In this document: in pieces, positions 1-8,065 of the stretch
How positions within the stretch are numbered: the first letter of the stretch is position 1
How the letters are laid out: every line of letters begins with the position of its first letter
DNA from: Mucilaginibacter_A sp041088075
Lineage (GTDB): Bacteria; Bacteroidota; Bacteroidia; Sphingobacteriales; Sphingobacteriaceae
Assembly: GCF_041088075.1 (NCBI RefSeq)
Contig: NZ_JBGCVY010000017.1
Span: 1 to 64,000, forward strand
Direction of reading: 5' to 3'
Length of the DNA: 64,000 nt
Translations under genes and position numbers: made by a program
The notes under the pieces: generated by a model
What the model saw: the letters and a program-made list of their open reading frames with translations, nothing else
Told to the model about the DNA's origin: nothing
The model's database searches: none

Positions 1-230
1 GTGTTGTTGCCCACCATCAAATCCAGATCCAAACGCTGCGCAATAGAACGCACAACGGGAACGCAGATTAAACCACGGCCATAACGCGCCATAAAATTAA
101 TCACTTCCGGAGTGGCGTTGCGCGCAGGAATATAAAAATCGCCTTCGTTTTCGCGGTCTTCATCATCCACAATAATGATCATTTTTCCGGCTTTTATATC
201 TTCAATCGCTTCTTCTATACTGCTTAACAT
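1..230 (-). CDS. ribB: 3,4-dihydroxy-2-butanone 4-phosphate synthase, N-terminal part (runs off the window)
   Basis: Riboflavin biosynthesis enzyme that converts ribulose 5-phosphate to 3,4-dihydroxy-2-butanone 4-phosphate and formate in the cytoplasm. The visible 76 residues begin MLSSIEEAIEDIKAGK and contain the family's metal and substrate loop DDEDRENEGD near residues 21-30, followed by a block starting PARNATPEVINFMARYGRG. The start is the ATG at 228-230; no better upstream start is seen. The gene is cut by the window edge, so it cannot be told whether it continues into a GTP cyclohydrolase II domain (ribBA fusion), which is common in this phylum. The lptG-like gene lies upstream on the same strand, separated by about 490 bp of repeats. 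Family assignment is firm; fusion state is unknown. Confidence 0.93.
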   Translation of the reverse strand, partial: MLSSIEEAIEDIKAGKMIIIVDDEDRENEGDFYIPARNATPEVINFMARYGRGLICVPVVRSIAQRLDLDLMVGNN

Positions 231-721
231 CGTTGTAGTATTTAATTGTTTTGTACCGGATGAACTTAAACCTGTTAAAAAATTGTTTTTGATTGGCACA
301 ACAGCACAAAACTAAGTATTAATACAATGTGGGCAGTCGGCATACTGTAAAACAAATTGCCCTTATTTGGCTCGGTATTTTTTTGTTGTAAGTTTTTATG
401 CCGATAAAAGAAGCATCGGCCCTAAAGTTTTTCAGCAACAAATTTTGGGTGGTAAAAGAAGCATCAGTTTAACGATACTGTTTTTATGCCGGTAAAAGAA
501 GCATCGGCCCAAAGTTTTTCAGCATCAAATTTTGGGTGGTAAAAGAAGTATCGGCTTAACCATATTGTTTTTATGCCGGTAAAAGAAGCATCGGCGTTAG
601 TCATCCTGAAATTTTTTCAGGATCCCTCTTCCAAGATCATAGCCTTTCTAATGGGATGCCGAAAAAATTTCGGCATGACAAAAAACAGAAACACACTAAT
701 TTTATGCCGGTAAAAGAAGCA
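231..721. repeat. Repeat-filled intergenic region with six core motif copies
   Basis: This 491 bp gap holds no credible gene. It contains core motifs (GGTAAAAGAAGCAT or close variants) at about 401-416, 451-464, 491-504, 539-551, 578-591 and 709-722, all in the same orientation. Positions 393-480, 481-567 and 568-596 form 2.3 copies of an 87-88 bp tandem unit, each starting TTTTTATGCC and containing two core motifs. A REP-like double palindrome follows at 600-681. The last core motif runs directly into the stop codon of the lptG-like gene at 722. Confidence 0.85.
600..681. repeat. REP-like double palindrome, single copy
   Basis: Two short palindromes sit about 30 bp apart: TCCTGAAATTTTTTCAGGA and GCCGAAAAAATTTCGGC. 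The sequence between them resembles the units tandemly repeated at 58138-58641, but in reverse orientation. It is flanked by core motifs at 578-591 and 709-722, the same arrangement as in the tandem array. It could be a structured 3' end or a REP/BIME-type element; no transposase is nearby. Confidence 0.75.
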
Positions 722-2170
722 TCAGCTTGCCAAAACGGTTTGTTCGTTGTCTTTGGTTTTTTTTTGAACAAGACGTAAAAAGAATTTTTTATAAACATCC
801 ACATCAAAAATAGCCGAATCGGTTGCGGCCTTGTAAGTTAAAAACAAACCCAGCGGCGTTAACACCACAATGGCCACCCACATCCCAATCACCGGAGGAA
901 CGTGCCCGTCTTTTGCCGATTTTTCCCCAATGGTTGAAATGATATGGTAAATCAGGAAAAACGCCACCGAAACCACAACTGGCAGGCCCAAGCCGCCTTT
1001 GCGAATGATGGCTCCCAAAGGTGCGCCAATTAAAAACAGCACCAAACAAGCGGCCGATAAAGTGAATTTCCGTTGGTATTCAACCATTGTTCTGCGGATG
1101 TTATTCGAAGCGCCTTTTCGCAAATCAATCTTGGAAGAGACCGTTTCCTGTAAAGCCCGGGCTTCGCCCAAAGCAGCACTAAGGGCACTTAAACGCTCTG
1201 TAGGTTTAAAAGTGTTCAACAAGCTGCTGGCCAGTTTATAGGTTTTTGGGCCAGTTTTGGATTGGTGCGGAACAGAAAAATATTTAGCATAAGCACTCAA
1301 TGTCCTAAATTCTGTGGCCAAACCGCTGTCCAGCCTAAATTCCATCGTTTCGCGTTCGTGTTTAAGCTGCTTTAAATTCATCATTTGGTAAGCACTTTTA
1401 AACTCTGCTTCTGATGTCCTTTTAAACTTTAAATTTGATAAGTCAAACTTTTGCTCGGTTTCTTTAAAACGCATCCGGGTCAAACGCTGGCGCGGATTGT
1501 AGCCTTTATCGCCGTTCGTTTCCTCATAACGGATGCCGTTCTTCAATTTTAAAACCAAATAAGAATCGTCGGGCGTGCGGTACATACTTCCCTCTTTGGC
1601 AAAAATAACAGAGTTGTTGCCGCTGGAAGGGTTTTTTTCGTAAATGATGATCCCGTAAAGCCGCTGTCCGTCCGGATCTTTCTTTTTAACACGGATGGTA
1701 TAGCCCGGAAAATTACTGCTGAAAATATTTTCGGGCAATAAGTTGGTTGATTTTTGCTGGCGGGCATCGTACAACAAGGAATAATACTTGAGGTTGGCCA
1801 CCGGCAGCATATAATCCGAAAATATAAACGCGCTGATGCTTAATAAAGTAACCACGATAATCATCGGGTACATAGCGCGGCTTAGCGAAACGCCTGCAGA
1901 TTTAATGGCCACCAATTCGTAATTTTCGCCCAGGCTGCCAAAAGTCATGATGGATGAAAGCAAAATGGAAAGCGGCAGTGCCATGGCTACGTTGGTTGCC
2001 GAAGCATACATCATCAATTCTAAAATAACATACCATTCAAAACCTTTTCCAATCAAATCATCAATGTATTTGAATAAAAAAAGCATCAGCAACACAAACA
2101 TTACAATAAAAAATGTAACGAAAAATGGCTGTATAAACGCTTTTAAAATAAGCAGGTGTATCTTTTTCAC
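722..2170 (-). CDS. lptG: LptF/LptG-type lipopolysaccharide export permease
   Basis: Inner membrane permease of the YjgP/YjgQ family, which with the LptB ATPase moves LPS out of the inner membrane. The 482-residue protein has the family layout: an N-terminal helix and three membrane spans in residues 1-125 (MFVLLMLFLFKYIDDLIGKG, then LPLSILLSSIMTFGSLGENYE), a long periplasmic region (about 130-370), and three C-terminal spans including LFLIGAPLGAIIRKGG. The internal block GSLGENYELVAIKSAGVS is typical. The START-like gene lies 28 bp upstream and ribB downstream, suggesting one transcript. Its partner ATPase gene lptB is elsewhere in this window (22883-23620). The TGA stop is contiguous with a repeat motif. 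LptF versus LptG cannot be settled here; one such gene may serve as the only permease of this type. Confidence 0.85.
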   Translation of the reverse strand: MKKIHLLILKAFIQPFFVTFFIVMFVLLMLFLFKYIDDLIGKGFEWYVILELMMYASATNVAMALPLSILLSSIMTFGSLGENYELVAIKSAGVSLSRAMYPMIIVVTLLSISAFIFSDYMLPVANLKYYSLLYDARQQKSTNLLPENIFSSNFPGYTIRVKKKDPDGQRLYGIIIYEKNPSSGNNSVIFAKEGSMYRTPDDSYLVLKLKNGIRYEETNGDKGYNPRQRLTRMRFKETEQKFDLSNLKFKRTSEAEFKSAYQMMNLKQLKHERETMEFRLDSGLATEFRTLSAYAKYFSVPHQSKTGPKTYKLASSLLNTFKPTERLSALSAALGEARALQETVSSKIDLRKGASNNIRRTMVEYQRKFTLSAACLVLFLIGAPLGAIIRKGGLGLPVVVSVAFFLIYHIISTIGEKSAKDGHVPPVIGMWVAIVVLTPLGLFLTYKAATDSAIFDVDVYKKFFLRLVQKKTKDNEQTVLAS

Positions 2171-2198
2171 TAATCAGTCCCCCTTGTAAAATTTATAA

Positions 2199-2579
2199 CT
2201 ACGCACCCAAAACGCTGATTAAATAAGCAATCTGGTTGTCCCAAATCAAGGTTTTTTCGTTGATATTGTCTTCTGTTGCAAAATCGGTGATGCCGAGGGC
2301 AACATCATTGGTCAGTTCGTCCTGGATAATTTCCATTTCGAAATAACTTTGCGGGTCATCGTCCGTCCACCTAAAGCGCACAAACTTGTTCTCTTTTACA
2401 CTGAGCAGTTTGGCATCTTGCTGTTCGCCGTCCCACGAAAAGGTGTAAACCTGATCTTTAATGGTTACATCATCTGCAAACCATTGCGCCAGTCCGTTTG
2501 GCTCGCTTATAAAACTGTATAATATCCGGGGCGAAGACTTAACTTCGTACTCTATCTTAAATTTTTTCTTATTGCTCAT
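2199..2579 (-). CDS. START-like domain protein
   Basis: Small soluble protein of 126 residues with the fold of the START/AHSA1 superfamily. It opens MSNKKKFKIEYEVKSSPRIL and carries FISEPNGLAQWFADDV around residues 24-39, a segment typical of this superfamily, followed by alternating strands and a C-terminal helix. The Bacteroidota-specific START-like family has the same length and is often next to an LptG-type gene, as here (28 bp upstream of it). The ligand is unknown. The start ATG at 2577-2579 is the only plausible one. The assignment to the family is good; no function should be read into it beyond possible hydrophobic ligand binding. Confidence 0.8.
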   Translation of the reverse strand: MSNKKKFKIEYEVKSSPRILYSFISEPNGLAQWFADDVTIKDQVYTFSWDGEQQDAKLLSVKENKFVRFRWTDDDPQSYFEMEIIQDELTNDVALGITDFATEDNINEKTLIWDNQIAYLISVLGA

Positions 2580-2651
2580 GTTAGGTTATACGGAGGTTTT
2601 AGGTAGAAAATGTAAATTTTAACAATTTTTCTTAGTAAAACTAATTTCTGG

Positions 2652-2659
2652 TATATTTG
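2652..2659 (+). promoter_or_regulatory. Probable -7 promoter box of tRNA-Met
   Basis: TATATTTG matches the Bacteroidota sigma-A -7 consensus TAnnTTTG and lies 17 bases before the first tRNA base, the right distance for a short 5' leader. No clear TTTG/TTG -33 box was found upstream, only a T-rich stretch. Confidence 0.5.
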
Positions 2660-2676
2660 CGACCTGTTTAACAAAA

Positions 2677-2753
2677 GGCGGGGTAGCTCAGATGGTTAGA
2701 GCGTAGGATTCATAACCCTAAGGTCGGCAGTTCGATCCTGCTCCCCGCTACCA
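2677..2753 (+). tRNA. tRNA-Met (anticodon CAT)
   Basis: A complete 77-base cloverleaf. The acceptor arm is GGCGGGG with CCCCGCT (first pair G-U), the D arm GCTC/GAGC, the anticodon loop TTCATAA, and the T arm GGCAG-TTCGATC-CTGCT. CCA is encoded at 2751-2753. The anticodon stem TAGGA/CCCTA has an A-C mismatch next to the loop. CAT could also mean initiator or lysidine-modified Ile tRNA; the first pair is G-U and paired acceptor ends argue against an initiator. Elongator Met is the likeliest reading. Confidence 0.92.
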
Positions 2754-2757
2754 TACC

Positions 2758-2793
2758 GGGACAAGCGCAATTGCGTTTGTCCCTTCTTTTTTT
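2758..2793 (+). terminator. Intrinsic terminator of tRNA-Met
   Basis: GGGACAAGCGCAATTGCG with TTTGTCCC forms a strong hairpin (2758-2783) followed by a run of seven T. It starts five bases after the encoded CCA, so the tRNA is a single-gene transcript. Confidence 0.85.
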
Positions 2794-2892
2794 AACCCTA
2801 AAGCATTAGAGATTTGATAAATGTAGCGTAGAAGCAGTTTTTAGCGCAAAAAATAAGGGCAAATCAACCGCTAAATTGATTTGCCCAGTATG

Positions 2893-2964
2893 TAGCCCGT
2901 AGGGGAATCGAACCCCTGTTTCTAGAATGAAAATCTAACGTCCTAACCCCTAGACGAACGGGCC
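2893..2964 (-). tRNA. tRNA-Glu (anticodon TTC)
   Basis: The reverse strand folds as acceptor GGCCCGT/ACGGGCT, D arm GTCT/GGAC, anticodon loop TTTTCAT with stem TTAGA/TCTAG, and T arm AGGGG-TTCGATT-CCCCT. The anticodon TTC assigns glutamate. The 3' end continues as ACA rather than CCA, so CCA is probably added after transcription. Confidence 0.92.
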
Positions 2965-3256
2965 AACTTTTATTTGGCTACACGCAGCAAGTAATTAAAC
3001 AGTTAAATTGTTTTTGGCTGATTGTTCGGCAAAGATATAAATCCAGAATTTCCCGTCAATACTACACCTGCAAAAATTGCATTCAAATAGAAATATCATT
3101 TTTGCAGAAAAATCCAGTATAAATGCATACTGTTTTTATCACTACAAAAATGATATCCAGATTGACTTTTACCTTTATTTAAGGTAAAAGAAGTATGTAC
3201 AAATGAACAATAAAACTCGGTGCATTTATTAAAATGCAGGGTAAATCCCCTTGTTT
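2965..3256. repeat. Intergenic region with a degenerate inverted motif pair
   Basis: This 292 bp stretch has no gene. It contains a variant core GCATACTGTTTTTATC at 3124-3139 facing GGTAAAAGAAGTAT at 3183-3196, and a small hairpin CTTTTACC/GGTAAAAG at about 3176-3190. These look like a decayed copy of the dispersed palindromic element. They lie downstream of the RNA-binding protein gene and may serve as its transcript end. Confidence 0.6.
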
Positions 3257-3730
3257 TTAATATTCGTCTTTACGGCCACCGCCGCCACCTTTATTGTAGC
3301 CACTGCCGCCACCGCTTTTATAGCCGCCTTTATCGTAGCCGCCTCCACCGCCACTTCTGCCGCCGCCGCCACCATAGCCGCCACTTCCGCCCCGGCTGTT
3401 GCCGCCGCCGTAGCCGCCGCCGCTGTTTCCGCCTTTGTAGCCGCCGCCACTGTTGCCGCCGCCAAAACTACTTCTTCTGGAATCGTCCCTTTTGTCCTCA
3501 GATTTGTTGACTACAATCGAACGGCCTTCAACTGTAGATCCGTTTAGTTCGTCAATTGCTTTTTGCGCCATGGCATCGTCCGGCATTTCAACAAACCCAA
3601 ACCCTTTACTTCTTCCTGAAAACTTGTCGATGATAATTTTCACTGATGATACTTCACCGTAAGCTTCAAAAACTTCTTTTAACTTGGTTTCTTCCAAAGA
3701 AAATGGAAGGCTTCCTACAAAAATGTTCAT
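3257..3730 (-). CDS. Glycine-rich RRM RNA-binding protein
   Basis: A 157-residue single-stranded RNA-binding protein of the cyanobacterial/plant Rbp type. An RNA recognition motif spans residues 1-80, with RNP2 as IFVGSL (3-8) and RNP1 as KGFGFVEM (about 43-50). The C-terminal half is a low-complexity Gly/Ser/Tyr/Lys region rich in GGGG, GGY and NSGG units and ends RKDEY. Such proteins are often cold-induced and bind mRNA, but nothing here shows which RNA. A -7 box lies 33 bp upstream. The GC-rich tail creates long open frames on the other strand that are artefacts. The start at 3728-3730 puts RNP2 at the expected distance. Confidence 0.93.
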   Translation of the reverse strand: MNIFVGSLPFSLEETKLKEVFEAYGEVSSVKIIIDKFSGRSKGFGFVEMPDDAMAQKAIDELNGSTVEGRSIVVNKSEDKRDDSRRSSFGGGNSGGGYKGGNSGGGYGGGNSRGGSGGYGGGGGRSGGGGGYDKGGYKSGGGSGYNKGGGGGRKDEY

Positions 3731-3762
3731 TATTGTTTTTTAATTTGATTGTATATCTATTT

Positions 3763-3770
3763 CAAACATA
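3763..3770 (-). promoter_or_regulatory. Probable -7 box of the RRM protein gene
   Basis: On the minus strand TATGTTTG matches TAnnTTTG, 33 bases upstream of the start codon. The region above it is very A+T-rich and a clear -33 box was not found. Confidence 0.45.
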
Positions 3771-3881
3771 CTTATATTAAATCTATATTTTACTATTAAA
3801 AAAAATTTTAATTTTAATTTAGTTTGCCAAGGTATCCTAAAACCTAAACCTGAGTCCCTCATAACGAAAACTAACGCATAA

Positions 3882-3918
3882 AAAAAGGCGTGCCGGTAAT
3901 AACCGGCACGCCTTTTTG
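3882..3918 (-). terminator. Intrinsic terminator after the OmpA-family gene
   Basis: A 14-pair hairpin, AAGGCGTGCCGGTTAT with its complement ACCGGCACGCCTT, is followed on the minus strand by a T run. It lies 21 bp past the stop codon of the OmpA-family gene. Confidence 0.88.
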
Positions 3919-3938
3919 GATAATTATTAAATTTAACC

Positions 3939-5294
3939 TTAGAAAATAGTAAACTCTACACGACGGTTTTTCTGACGTCCGGCAGCAGTTTTATTGCTTG
4001 CAATTGGTTGGGTCTGGCCATAACCAGTTGCCTCAATACGAGATGTGTTTGCACCTTTGCTTACCAAATATTGTTTTACGGCTTCTGCACGGTCTTTAGA
4101 AAGCCTTAAATTAAGCGCTGCGGAACCAGTGTTATCCGTATGTCCAGCAAGTTTTAAAGTAAAGTTTTTGGTAACCAACAGGTTAGCAACTTTATCCAAA
4201 CTGGCAAAAGAGTGTTCGCGGATAGTAGCTTTGCCCAAATCAAATTCTAAGTTGGCAATTGCCTCTCTCACTACTTGTTTGTCTTCTTCGGTTACAAAAA
4301 CTTTAACGTCCGGCCTTCTTTCCGGCAAAGCACAACCAGAACCATCAACCACAGTTCCGGCAGGTGTACCTGGGCATTTGTCAAATTTGTTGGCTACGCC
4401 ATCGGCATCATCATCACCCAAATCTTTGGCATATTGTTGTTGCAATTGTTGTTGTGCCTGCTCATCTGCCAGTCTTTTTTGTTCAGATGCTGAAAGCATG
4501 CCTTTTAACTCAGCACTTTCGGCTGCGCTTTCTTCTCTAAGTGCTGCAATCGGGCTGTAATTTGCCAATTGTGAAGATTTTTTTCTGCCTAAAGAAAACT
4601 CTAAACCTGCGTGTGCATAAGAAAACCTGTCATTTGCTCCACCACGAACACCATCAAAAACAGGTGTTTTCATGAAGTAAACGTTGTAACCCAAATCAAT
4701 GTTGATCGTTTTAGACAAGCCAAATTTCAAACCTGCGCCAATCGGTACAAACCAATTTCTGTTATAAGACCCGGCCTCAACTATTGCTGCCGGAAGGCCT
4801 TGCACATTTGCACTGGAAGACATATAACCTGCGCCACCGGTTACATAAGGGGACAATGCGCTCCTTTTATGGTTAAGGCTTAAATTTGCGATGGTAAGGT
4901 TGGCACTTACTGCTGCAGACCAGTCAATATTAGTGGTAAAACTGCTGTTGTTTTGTGCTGCACTTGGCGAAGGAAGGTAATTGGCCTGATAGCCCCTTAC
5001 TTTACCGCCTAAGAAATCTGCCTGAATGCCAAACCCTGGCAAAATTTGTTTTTTAATGTAACCGCCATAACCCCATGTTTCTTCAGGTGTACGGAAATCT
5101 CCATTTGAAGCATTGTTAAATGGGGTGAAGTGCGTTAACATACCGCCATTAAGCCCGATAGACCATGTACGAAAACTTTTTTTGTCAAAACGTTTTGTTG
5201 TGTCCGAATTCATGTCTTGAGCCAATACTGCTGTTGATAGCCCCACTGCAGATAGCGTAAGGGCTAATTTTGTAACTTTTAGTTTCATTTTCAA
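3939..5294 (-). CDS. OmpA-family outer membrane protein with porin-like barrel
   Basis: A 451-residue envelope protein that links the outer membrane to peptidoglycan. It has a signal peptide (residues 1-26, ending STAVLAQDM), a probable eight-stranded barrel (about 35-240, opening RTWSIGLNGGMLTHFTP and ending HAGLEFSLG), a coiled segment rich in Gln and Ala (about 250-300), a thrombospondin-3-type calcium loop (DDDADGVANKFDKCPGTPAG), and a C-terminal OmpA domain (about 340-451) with LAGHTDNTGSAALNLRLSKDRA and NRRVEF. The last block is the peptidoglycan-binding signature. It stands alone with its own terminator, as expected for an abundant protein. The A+T-rich 5' region shows no clear promoter. 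Confidence 0.92.
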   Translation of the reverse strand: MKMKLKVTKLALTLSAVGLSTAVLAQDMNSDTTKRFDKKSFRTWSIGLNGGMLTHFTPFNNASNGDFRTPEETWGYGGYIKKQILPGFGIQADFLGGKVRGYQANYLPSPSAAQNNSSFTTNIDWSAAVSANLTIANLSLNHKRSALSPYVTGGAGYMSSSANVQGLPAAIVEAGSYNRNWFVPIGAGLKFGLSKTINIDLGYNVYFMKTPVFDGVRGGANDRFSYAHAGLEFSLGRKKSSQLANYSPIAALREESAAESAELKGMLSASEQKRLADEQAQQQLQQQYAKDLGDDDADGVANKFDKCPGTPAGTVVDGSGCALPERRPDVKVFVTEEDKQVVREAIANLEFDLGKATIREHSFASLDKVANLLVTKNFTLKLAGHTDNTGSAALNLRLSKDRAEAVKQYLVSKGANTSRIEATGYGQTQPIASNKTAAGRQKNRRVEFTIF

Positions 5295-5610
5295 TTGTTA
5301 TTATTTAAACTTGTTATGCTGCTTTGTACAAATGGTCGATTTAAAATCTGTACTCGCAACACCACACTTTCATTAAAAAATGAGCCAAAAGCGGAAGCCA
5401 TAATGTTAAATGTGCATTGCCATAGCTAAGTGTTTGACTTTTAAGAGCGAAAAGTTAGTTAAGGATGACAAAAAACTAATCAAACGATTAAGAAACGTAG
5501 TGCAGGATTGACTAATTAAGCAGACAATATTTAGTTTAGGACTAAATTTAAGACAGAAAACCAATTTGGTATACAGGCCAACATCAATTTTTGGGTGGTA
5601 AAAGAAGCAT
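5295..5610. other. Intergenic region upstream of the OmpA-family gene
   Basis: This 316 bp gap is the upstream region of the OmpA-family gene. No protein gene, RNA gene or clear TAnnTTTG box was recognised. Its far end (5596-5610) is a core motif GGTAAAAGAAGCAT preceded by CAATTTTTGGGTG, and it runs directly into the stop codon of rhlE at 5611. Confidence 0.6.
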
Positions 5611-6816
5611 TTAACTTTTCTTTTTGCGCCAGGGCTTTTTAAAACCGCCCGATGCCCTTTTAACTTCTGGTTGATAAATTGGCCCTTCGCCCAATTCCGG
5701 CGGCAAAGGCATCCGTTCAATTGGTTTTCCAATCAAAGCTTCAATATCACTAAATTTCCGCTGGTCGCGTTCATTGATAAAAGTAATTGCGGTTCCGGTA
5801 GTTTCGGCGCGCGCAGTCCGGCCAATGCGGTGGATATAATCTTCCGGGTCATGCGGCACATCATAATTGATTACCAAACTAATCCCTTCCACATCAATTC
5901 CTCTCGATAAAACATCGGTGCCGATAATAATGGGCAACTGTCTGCTTTTAAAGGCACGCAAAATATTCTCCCGTTGCTCCTGCTCCAAATCCGAATGAAA
6001 AGCTTCCACTTTTAAACCTGATCGCTGCAAAGCCTGGTGCAATTGCTTTACTTTTTCTTTGGTAGATACGAAAACGATGGTGCTTGCGTAATTGCCTTCT
6101 TTCAAAATAGATTTGATCAACGCTAATTTCTGGTGGTCAAAAGTCATGTAAACCTGCTGCAAAATACCAACTGCGGGCTGCGAAAGGGCAATGTTGATCT
6201 GTTCCGGCTGGTTTAAAATTTTATTGGATAAAGCGCGGATTTTTCCCGGCATCGTAGCCGAGAACAAAAGCGTTTGCCGTTTTTGAGGCAGATAACTGAT
6301 GATGCGGACAATATCGTCATGAAAACCCATGTCCAGCATCCGATCGGCTTCGTCCAAAATCAAATGCTGCAACTGGCTCAGTTTTACCACGCCCGAAGTT
6401 AAATGCGCAATCAACCGGCCCGGCGTGGCAATAATAATATCCACACCTTCATTCAAAGATCGTCGCTGCTGCTCGTAACTAATGCCATCGCCGCCGCCAT
6501 AAACCGCGATGGAACTGATGCCGGCAAAATAGGCCAGCCCTTCTGTTTGCTGGTCAATTTGCTGAACCAGTTCGCGTGTCGGTGCCAAAATCAAGGTATT
6601 GACCAAGCTTTTCTCCTCGGCAACACAAATCTGATGCATAATCGGCAATAAGTAAGCGGCCGTTTTGCCTGTGCCGGTTTGCGCGCAGGCAATCAAATCG
6701 TGCTTTTTTAAAATAATCGGAATGGCTTGTTCCTGTATTGGCGTAGGTTTTCGGAAACCCATGCTGTCCAATCCTTCCTGCAGTTTTGGATCGAAGTTAA
6801 AATCGGTAAATGTCAA
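5611..6816 (-). CDS. rhlE: DEAD-box ATP-dependent RNA helicase, RhlE type
   Basis: A 401-residue cytoplasmic RNA helicase. The Q motif region starts at the N terminus (FTDFNFDPKLQEGLDSMGF and PTPIQEQAIP), followed by motif I AQTGTGKT (about 45-52), Ia PTRELVQQI, Ib TPGRL, motif II DEAD (about 155), motif III SAT, and the second RecA domain with GTDVLSRGIDVEGI and HRIGRTARA. The tail is short and basic, ending PWRKKKS. The start codon is a TTG at 6814-6816; an in-frame stop lies nine bases upstream and no ATG is available before the Q motif. An ATACTTTTG stretch that looks like a -7 box overlaps this start. A core repeat touches the stop codon. Confidence 0.92.
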   Translation of the reverse strand: MTFTDFNFDPKLQEGLDSMGFRKPTPIQEQAIPIILKKHDLIACAQTGTGKTAAYLLPIMHQICVAEEKSLVNTLILAPTRELVQQIDQQTEGLAYFAGISSIAVYGGGDGISYEQQRRSLNEGVDIIIATPGRLIAHLTSGVVKLSQLQHLILDEADRMLDMGFHDDIVRIISYLPQKRQTLLFSATMPGKIRALSNKILNQPEQINIALSQPAVGILQQVYMTFDHQKLALIKSILKEGNYASTIVFVSTKEKVKQLHQALQRSGLKVEAFHSDLEQEQRENILRAFKSRQLPIIIGTDVLSRGIDVEGISLVINYDVPHDPEDYIHRIGRTARAETTGTAITFINERDQRKFSDIEALIGKPIERMPLPPELGEGPIYQPEVKRASGGFKKPWRKKKS

Positions 6817-6895
6817 AAGTATTTAGCTGTAGTGATGAGTATTTTATTAGCGTTTTATTAAGTGTTAAATATACGTATAATGCTGATTTAGGCAA

Positions 6896-6926
6896 ATGCT
6901 TCTTTTACCGGCATAAAAACAGTATC
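6896..6926. repeat. Palindromic core repeat unit
   Basis: ATGCTTCTTTTACCGGCAT is joined to AAAAACAGTATCGG, giving the complete 32-base imperfect palindrome (the TTC-type half facing the GTT-type half). It lies between rhlE and the ypdA-like gene. Confidence 0.8.
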
Positions 6927-6942
6927 GGCAAGTTATTTTTAT

Positions 6943-7917
6943 TTAAGCCGAAACCGGAACCGTTTGCTTGACAATGTTGGAGATAATTTGTTCGGCATGA
7001 ACCCTCGAATTTTCGATAAACCACGAATGCGTGTCCATCCCGCCGCAAACTACGCCGGCCAAATAAATGCCTTTTTGGTTGGTTTCCATCGTTTTGGGAT
7101 CGTATTCTGGCAACCGTTTTTCATCCGCAGAAAGCGCAATGCCCATTTTTTGAAGGAAAGAAAAATCAGGCTGATAACCGGTCAAAGCAAGCACAAAATC
7201 ATTCGGAATGGTAACTAAACCTTTCGGCGTTTGGATATCCACTTCATTTTCCCTGATTACAATTAAGTTGGAATGATAATACGCTTTGATCGTTCCTTCT
7301 TTAATCCGGTTGATAATATCCGGCCGTACCCAATATTTTACACGCTCGCTGATGTCATCGCCACGGATCACCATCGTTACTTCTGCGCCTTTTCGGTACG
7401 TTTCCAAAGCGGCATCCACCGAAGAATTACTGGCGCCAACCACCAAAACTTTTTGAAAAGTATAAAAGTTCGGGTCTTTATAATAGTGCCGCACTTTGGG
7501 CAAATCTTCTCCCGGGATGTTCATCTTTACCGGCACATCGTAAAAACCGGTAGCAATAATGATATTTTTAGCCTGATAAACCGCTTTGGTTGTGGTGATT
7601 TCGTAATGATCGTTTTTAGACTGATTGCTTAAAACGGCTTCAAACAAATGAATGTTTAACTGATTTGAACTGGCCACACGCCGGTAATATTCCAGCGATT
7701 CGGCACGCGTTGGTTTGATGCTGTTGGAAACAAACGGAACGCCGCCAATCTCTAATTTATCCGAAGTGGAAAAAAAAGTCATCCCCGCAGGGTAATTATA
7801 TAAGGAGTTGACGAGCGTGCCTTTTTCAACAATCAGGTAACTTAAACCTTTATTTTTTGCTTCGAGTGCGCAAGCCAAACCAATTGGCCCACCGCCGATA
7901 ATCAATAAATCCAACAT
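6943..7917 (-). CDS. ypdA: YpdA-type FAD/NAD(P) oxidoreductase, putative bacillithiol disulfide reductase
   Basis: A flavin pyridine nucleotide oxidoreductase of 324 residues. The N-terminal FAD loop is MLDLLIIGGGPIGLACALEA (1-20), and the second dinucleotide loop is VLVVGASNSSVDAALETYR (about 150-170). The family lacks the CxxC active site of thioredoxin reductase, and none is seen here. In Firmicutes YpdA reduces bacillithiol disulfide with NADPH and works with bacilliredoxin; a bacilliredoxin gene lies at 51638-52048, which supports that role here. An upstream in-frame Met at 7959 would place a repeat element in the coding region, and the FAD loop fits the ATG at 7915-7917, so that start is preferred. 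Substrate is inferred from the family. Confidence 0.85.
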   Translation of the reverse strand: MLDLLIIGGGPIGLACALEAKNKGLSYLIVEKGTLVNSLYNYPAGMTFFSTSDKLEIGGVPFVSNSIKPTRAESLEYYRRVASSNQLNIHLFEAVLSNQSKNDHYEITTTKAVYQAKNIIIATGFYDVPVKMNIPGEDLPKVRHYYKDPNFYTFQKVLVVGASNSSVDAALETYRKGAEVTMVIRGDDISERVKYWVRPDIINRIKEGTIKAYYHSNLIVIRENEVDIQTPKGLVTIPNDFVLALTGYQPDFSFLQKMGIALSADEKRLPEYDPKTMETNQKGIYLAGVVCGGMDTHSWFIENSRVHAEQIISNIVKQTVPVSA

Positions 7918-7925
7918 AAAATTTA

Positions 7926-7986
7926 GTGTGCTAAAAGAAGCATTGCCGGTTTTAACCAATTTTTGGATGCTTCTTTTACCGGTAAA
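7926..7986. repeat. Inverted pair of core motifs upstream of ypdA
   Basis: TAAAAGAAGCATTGCC (from 7932) and ATGCTTCTTTTACC (7968-7981) face each other with about 22 bp between. The first copy starts about ten bases upstream of the ypdA start codon. Confidence 0.75.
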
Positions 7987-7991
7987 AAATC

Positions 7992-8023
7992 ATTAAAAAA
8001 CAAAAGCCGGAAAAACTCCGGCT
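7992..8023 (-). terminator. Intrinsic terminator of the SRP RNA
   Basis: On the minus strand AGCCGGAGTTTTTCCGGCT is followed by TTTGTTTTTTAATG. It lies about 45 bp past the 3' end of the SRP RNA. Confidence 0.8.
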
Positions 8024-8065
8024 ATGATATAATTTAAAAAGAGAAAGGTTGTTTGAAAATAAAAA

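Noticed and set aside
3220..3550. Long frames over the Gly-rich coding region on the plus strand
   Set aside because: They are antisense of GGN codon repeats and read as Ala- or Arg/His-rich low complexity.
7918..7959. An upstream start for the ypdA-like gene
   Set aside because: The added 14 codons cover a repeat motif, whereas the family starts at the FAD-binding strand.
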